Assembly: GCA_002329665.1 (NCBI GenBank)
Contig: DCTV01000008.1
Coordinates: 1 to 7,576, forward strand
DNA length: 7,576 bases
Direction of reading: 5' to 3'
From: Christensenella sp. UBA1431
GTDB lineage: Bacteria > Bacillota > Clostridia > Christensenellales > UBA1431
Under the pieces are notes generated by a model that was given only the letters and a program-made list of their open reading frames with translations, had not been told where the DNA came from and searched no databases. Both the position numbers and the translations under genes were made by a program. Position 1 is the first letter of the stretch, and each line of letters begins with the position of its first letter. Below, one piece after another: positions 5,048-7,576 of the stretch.

Positions 5048-7576
5048 TTAAGCCGGGTTCTTCCCGGCTTTTCCGGCGCGCCCGTTCGCTTCGCCCAGCT
5101 CGATCGGGTGCGTACACCCGAGCACCGACCACGAGCGCATGCTCTGCACCAGAGCGGTGGCCGTGTCGAGGCTGGTCAGGCAGGTGACGCCGCGCTCCAC
5201 TGCGGCCCTCCGCATCCTGAATCCGTCGCGTTCCGGCTCGCGCCCGCGCGTGGGCGTGTCAATGATGATGTTGATGTGGCCGTCCATGAGCAGCTTCAAC
5301 AGCGCGTCGTGCGACTGGCTTATCTTGGGGACGGCCGTCACGACCAGGCCCTGGATGCCAAGGTACTTCGCGGTGCCCGGCGTCGCGTAGAGCGTGCAGC
5401 CCTCGTTTGCAAGCACGCGCGCCACCGGCAGCACCAGCTCCCGGTCCTTCTTGTTCACGCTGATGAGCACGCCGCCGCGCTTGTTCATCATTCCGGCGGC
5501 CACGAAGCCTTTCACCATGGCCTCGGTGACGTTGGACCCCAGGCCGATCACCTCGCCCGTGGACTTCATTTCCGGCCCCAGGCTCACCTCCACACCCGGG
5601 AGCTTCTCGGAGGAGAAAACGGGAAGCTTCACCGCCACGATGCCGGGGCCCTCGTACAGGCCCGTGCCGTAGCCCAGGTCCGCAAGCTTCATCCCCAGCG
5701 ACGCCTTGACGCCCAGGTCCACCACCGGCAGCCCGGTCGCCTTGGAGATGAAGGGCACGGTGCGCGACGAGCGCGGGTTCACCTCGATCACGTACACCTC
5801 GTCGTTGAACAGGATGTACTGGATGTTCACAAGCCCCTTCACGTGCAGTTTTCTGGACAGCGCGCGCGTAAGCTCGACGATTCTGTCCAGCTGCTCGTCG
5901 GGGACATTCTGCGGGGGGTAGAGCGAGATGCTGTCCCCGGAGTGGATGCCCGCGCGCTCCACGTGCTCCATGATCCCCGGGATCAGCACGTCTTCGCCGT
6001 CGCAGATCGCGTCGACCTCCAGTTCCTGACCCAGCAGGTACTTGTCGACCAGGATGGGGTGTTCCTGCGCCGTGAGGTTGATGATGTCCATATACTCGCA
6101 GATCTGGCGGTTGTTGTGCGCTATTTCCATGCCCTGCCCGCCCAGCACGTAGCTCGGGCGCACGAGCACGGGGTACCCGAGGTCGTTGGCCGCGCGGACC
6201 GCTTCCTCCCGCGTGAAAACTGTCGCCCCCTCCGGACGCGGTATCTTCAGCTTCGCCAGGAGCGCGTCGAACCGCTTGCGGTCCTCCGCGGCGTCTATGT
6301 CGGCGAGGCTCGTGCCCCGTATCCTGTACCCGGCGCTGGCCACGCAGTGCGCCAGCTTAATCGCCGTCTGCCCGCCGAACTGGCAGACCACGCCCACCGG
6401 CTGCTCCACGGCCAGCACGCCCAGCACGTCCTCCTCGGTGAGCGGCTCGAAATACAGTCGGTCCGACGTATCGAAGTCGGTGGAAACCGTCTCGGGGTTG
6501 TTGTTGATGATGACCGTTTCGTAGCCCGCGCGCCTGAGGGCCCAGGCGCAGTGCACCGAACAGTAGTCGAACTCGACGCCCTGGCCGATGCGTATCGGCC
6601 CCGACCCGAGCACAACCACCGTTTTCTTGGAGGGCGGGCCGCTCTCGCCCTGCACGCCATAGCAGGAGTAGTAGTACGGGCTCACGGCATCGAACTCGCC
6701 CGCGCAGGTGTCGACCATCCGGAATACGGGCCTGATGCCCATGCTCTCGCGCAGCGCGCGCACGTCGCTCTCCGCCGAGCCGGTCAGCTGCGCGACGGCC
6801 TTGTCCGAAAACCCCGTCTTCTTGACCCGCCGCATCAGGTCGGGCGTCCATTTTTTGAGCGGCAGGCCGCTTATTTCCTTCTCGGTCACGACGATGCGCC
6901 TGATCTTATCAAGGAACCACGGGTCGATGGTGGTGATCCTATATATCTTATCCACGGGCATGCCCCGCCTCAGCGCCTCCGCGACCACGAACAGCCGCTC
7001 GCAACTGACTTCGTACAGGCGCGCCTCGAGCTTTTCGTCGCCCAGCACGTCCAGCCCGGTATCCAGCGAGTACAGGCCCTGTTCGAGCGAACGCACGGCC
7101 TTCAACAGCGCGGCCTCGAAGCTCAAGCCGATGGCCATGACCTCGCCCGTCGCCTTCATGCGCGTGCCGATCTGCTTGTCGGCGCGCACGAACTTATCGA
7201 AAGGCCAGCGCGGGATCTTCACGACGACGTAGTCCAGCACCGGTTCGAAACAGGCGGTGGTCTTGCCGGTCACCCCGTTTTCTATCTCGTCGAGGTTGTA
7301 CCCCACCGCGATGCGCGCCGCGACCTTGGCGATCGGGTAGCCGGTCGCCTTGGACGCCAGTGAGGACGAACGGCTCACGCGGGGGTTGACCTCGATCACG
7401 TAATACTCCATGCTGTCCGTGTCCAGGGCGAACTGGATGTTGCAGCCGCCCTCGATCCTCAGCTTGTTAACGATGTTGATCGCCGCGGACCTGAGCATCT
7501 GGTACTCGGCGTCGCGGAGGGTCTGCGTGGGCGCGACGACGATGGAGTCGCCGGTGTGCACGCCCACGGGGTCCAG
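5048..7576 (-). CDS. carB: Carbamoyl-phosphate synthase large chain (5'-truncated by window edge)
   Basis: The large subunit of carbamoyl-phosphate synthetase uses ammonia delivered by CarA, bicarbonate and two ATP to make carbamoyl phosphate for pyrimidine and arginine synthesis in the cytosol. The frame runs open into the window edge and ends at TAA 5050-5048, leaving 842 residues. By comparison with the roughly 1,073-residue E. coli protein, about 237 N-terminal residues lie outside. In fragment numbering I see the end of the first ATP-grasp half (HTGDS 7-11, EVNPRVSRSS 62-71), then the oligomerisation region. The second synthetase half starts near 320 (GSGPIRIGQG, NNNPETVSTDFDTSD 358-372, FGGQTA, VRPSYVLGGQGM 472-483, EVNPRSSR 598-605). 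It keeps the Glu540 and Asp548 that match the E. coli ornithine-site residues. A C-terminal MGS-like allosteric domain spans about 688-815. No frameshift is visible. carA probably lies upstream, outside the window (inference). Identity is very secure. Confidence 0.98.
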   Translation of the reverse strand: MDPVGVHTGDSIVVAPTQTLRDAEYQMLRSAAINIVNKLRIEGGCNIQFALDTDSMEYYVIEVNPRVSRSSSLASKATGYPIAKVAARIAVGYNLDEIENGVTGKTTACFEPVLDYVVVKIPRWPFDKFVRADKQIGTRMKATGEVMAIGLSFEAALLKAVRSLEQGLYSLDTGLDVLGDEKLEARLYEVSCERLFVVAEALRRGMPVDKIYRITTIDPWFLDKIRRIVVTEKEISGLPLKKWTPDLMRRVKKTGFSDKAVAQLTGSAESDVRALRESMGIRPVFRMVDTCAGEFDAVSPYYYSCYGVQGESGPPSKKTVVVLGSGPIRIGQGVEFDYCSVHCAWALRRAGYETVIINNNPETVSTDFDTSDRLYFEPLTEEDVLGVLAVEQPVGVVCQFGGQTAIKLAHCVASAGYRIRGTSLADIDAAEDRKRFDALLAKLKIPRPEGATVFTREEAVRAANDLGYPVLVRPSYVLGGQGMEIAHNNRQICEYMDIINLTAQEHPILVDKYLLGQELEVDAICDGEDVLIPGIMEHVERAGIHSGDSISLYPPQNVPDEQLDRIVELTRALSRKLHVKGLVNIQYILFNDEVYVIEVNPRSSRTVPFISKATGLPVVDLGVKASLGMKLADLGYGTGLYEGPGIVAVKLPVFSSEKLPGVEVSLGPEMKSTGEVIGLGSNVTEAMVKGFVAAGMMNKRGGVLISVNKKDRELVLPVARVLANEGCTLYATPGTAKYLGIQGLVVTAVPKISQSHDALLKLLMDGHINIIIDTPTRGREPERDGFRMRRAAVERGVTCLTSLDTATALVQSMRSWSVLGCTHPIELGEANGRAGKAGKNPA

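Noticed and set aside
4872..5132. A longer gatC reading frame starting at 5132
   Set aside because: The extension runs through the carB 3' end, the terminator and the promoter, is Arg-rich and unlike GatC. Transcription from the TATAAT promoter would not include it.
5108..7363. A 751-codon plus-strand open frame opposite carB
   Set aside because: It lies wholly antisense to an unambiguous carB. Its product is a low-complexity mix rich in Arg, His, Ala and Val with no recognisable domain, and long antisense frames are expected in GC-rich genes that avoid stop codons by composition.

Overview
The window is an ordinary housekeeping stretch of a GC-rich bacterial chromosome (roughly 60-65% GC by eye), with every supported gene on the minus strand. 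In transcription order, from high to low coordinates, they are carB (5' end outside the window), gatC, gatA, gatB and glmS (3' end outside the window). The phylum cannot be fixed from the sequence. A complete GatCAB set means the cell makes Gln-tRNA and/or Asn-tRNA by tRNA-dependent amidation. ATA and AGG codons are used fairly freely despite the high GC, which argues mildly against a typical GC-rich proteobacterium.

Layout: carB (5048-7576) holds about the last 842 residues of the carbamoyl-phosphate synthetase large chain. After its TAA comes a 176-nt intergenic region. This holds a strong Rho-independent terminator (4989-4947, minus strand), then a near-consensus sigma70-type promoter (TTGAAA, 17-nt spacer, TATAAT), then a short leader of about 30 nt with a GGAGGG Shine-Dalgarno. 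gatC, gatA and gatB follow as a tight cluster: a 14-nt gap between gatC and gatA, and a 4-nt TTGA overlap between gatA and gatB. The best-supported start codon of all three gat genes is TTG, each with a strong, well-spaced Shine-Dalgarno. A 64-nt gap with no visible terminator separates gatB from glmS, so glmS is probably read from the same promoter.

Functionally, every enzyme here moves the amide nitrogen of glutamine or is the partner of one that does. CarAB makes carbamoyl phosphate for pyrimidines and arginine, GatCAB amidates mischarged tRNA, and GlmS makes glucosamine-6-phosphate for cell-wall and envelope sugars. I found no mobile element, CRISPR array, RNA gene, phage or defence gene, or evident new system. 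The points worth a second look are the run of TTG starts, the compact terminator-promoter switch, and the grouping of glutamine-dependent enzymes. Long plus-strand reading frames, including one of 751 codons opposite carB, are shadows of the real genes.
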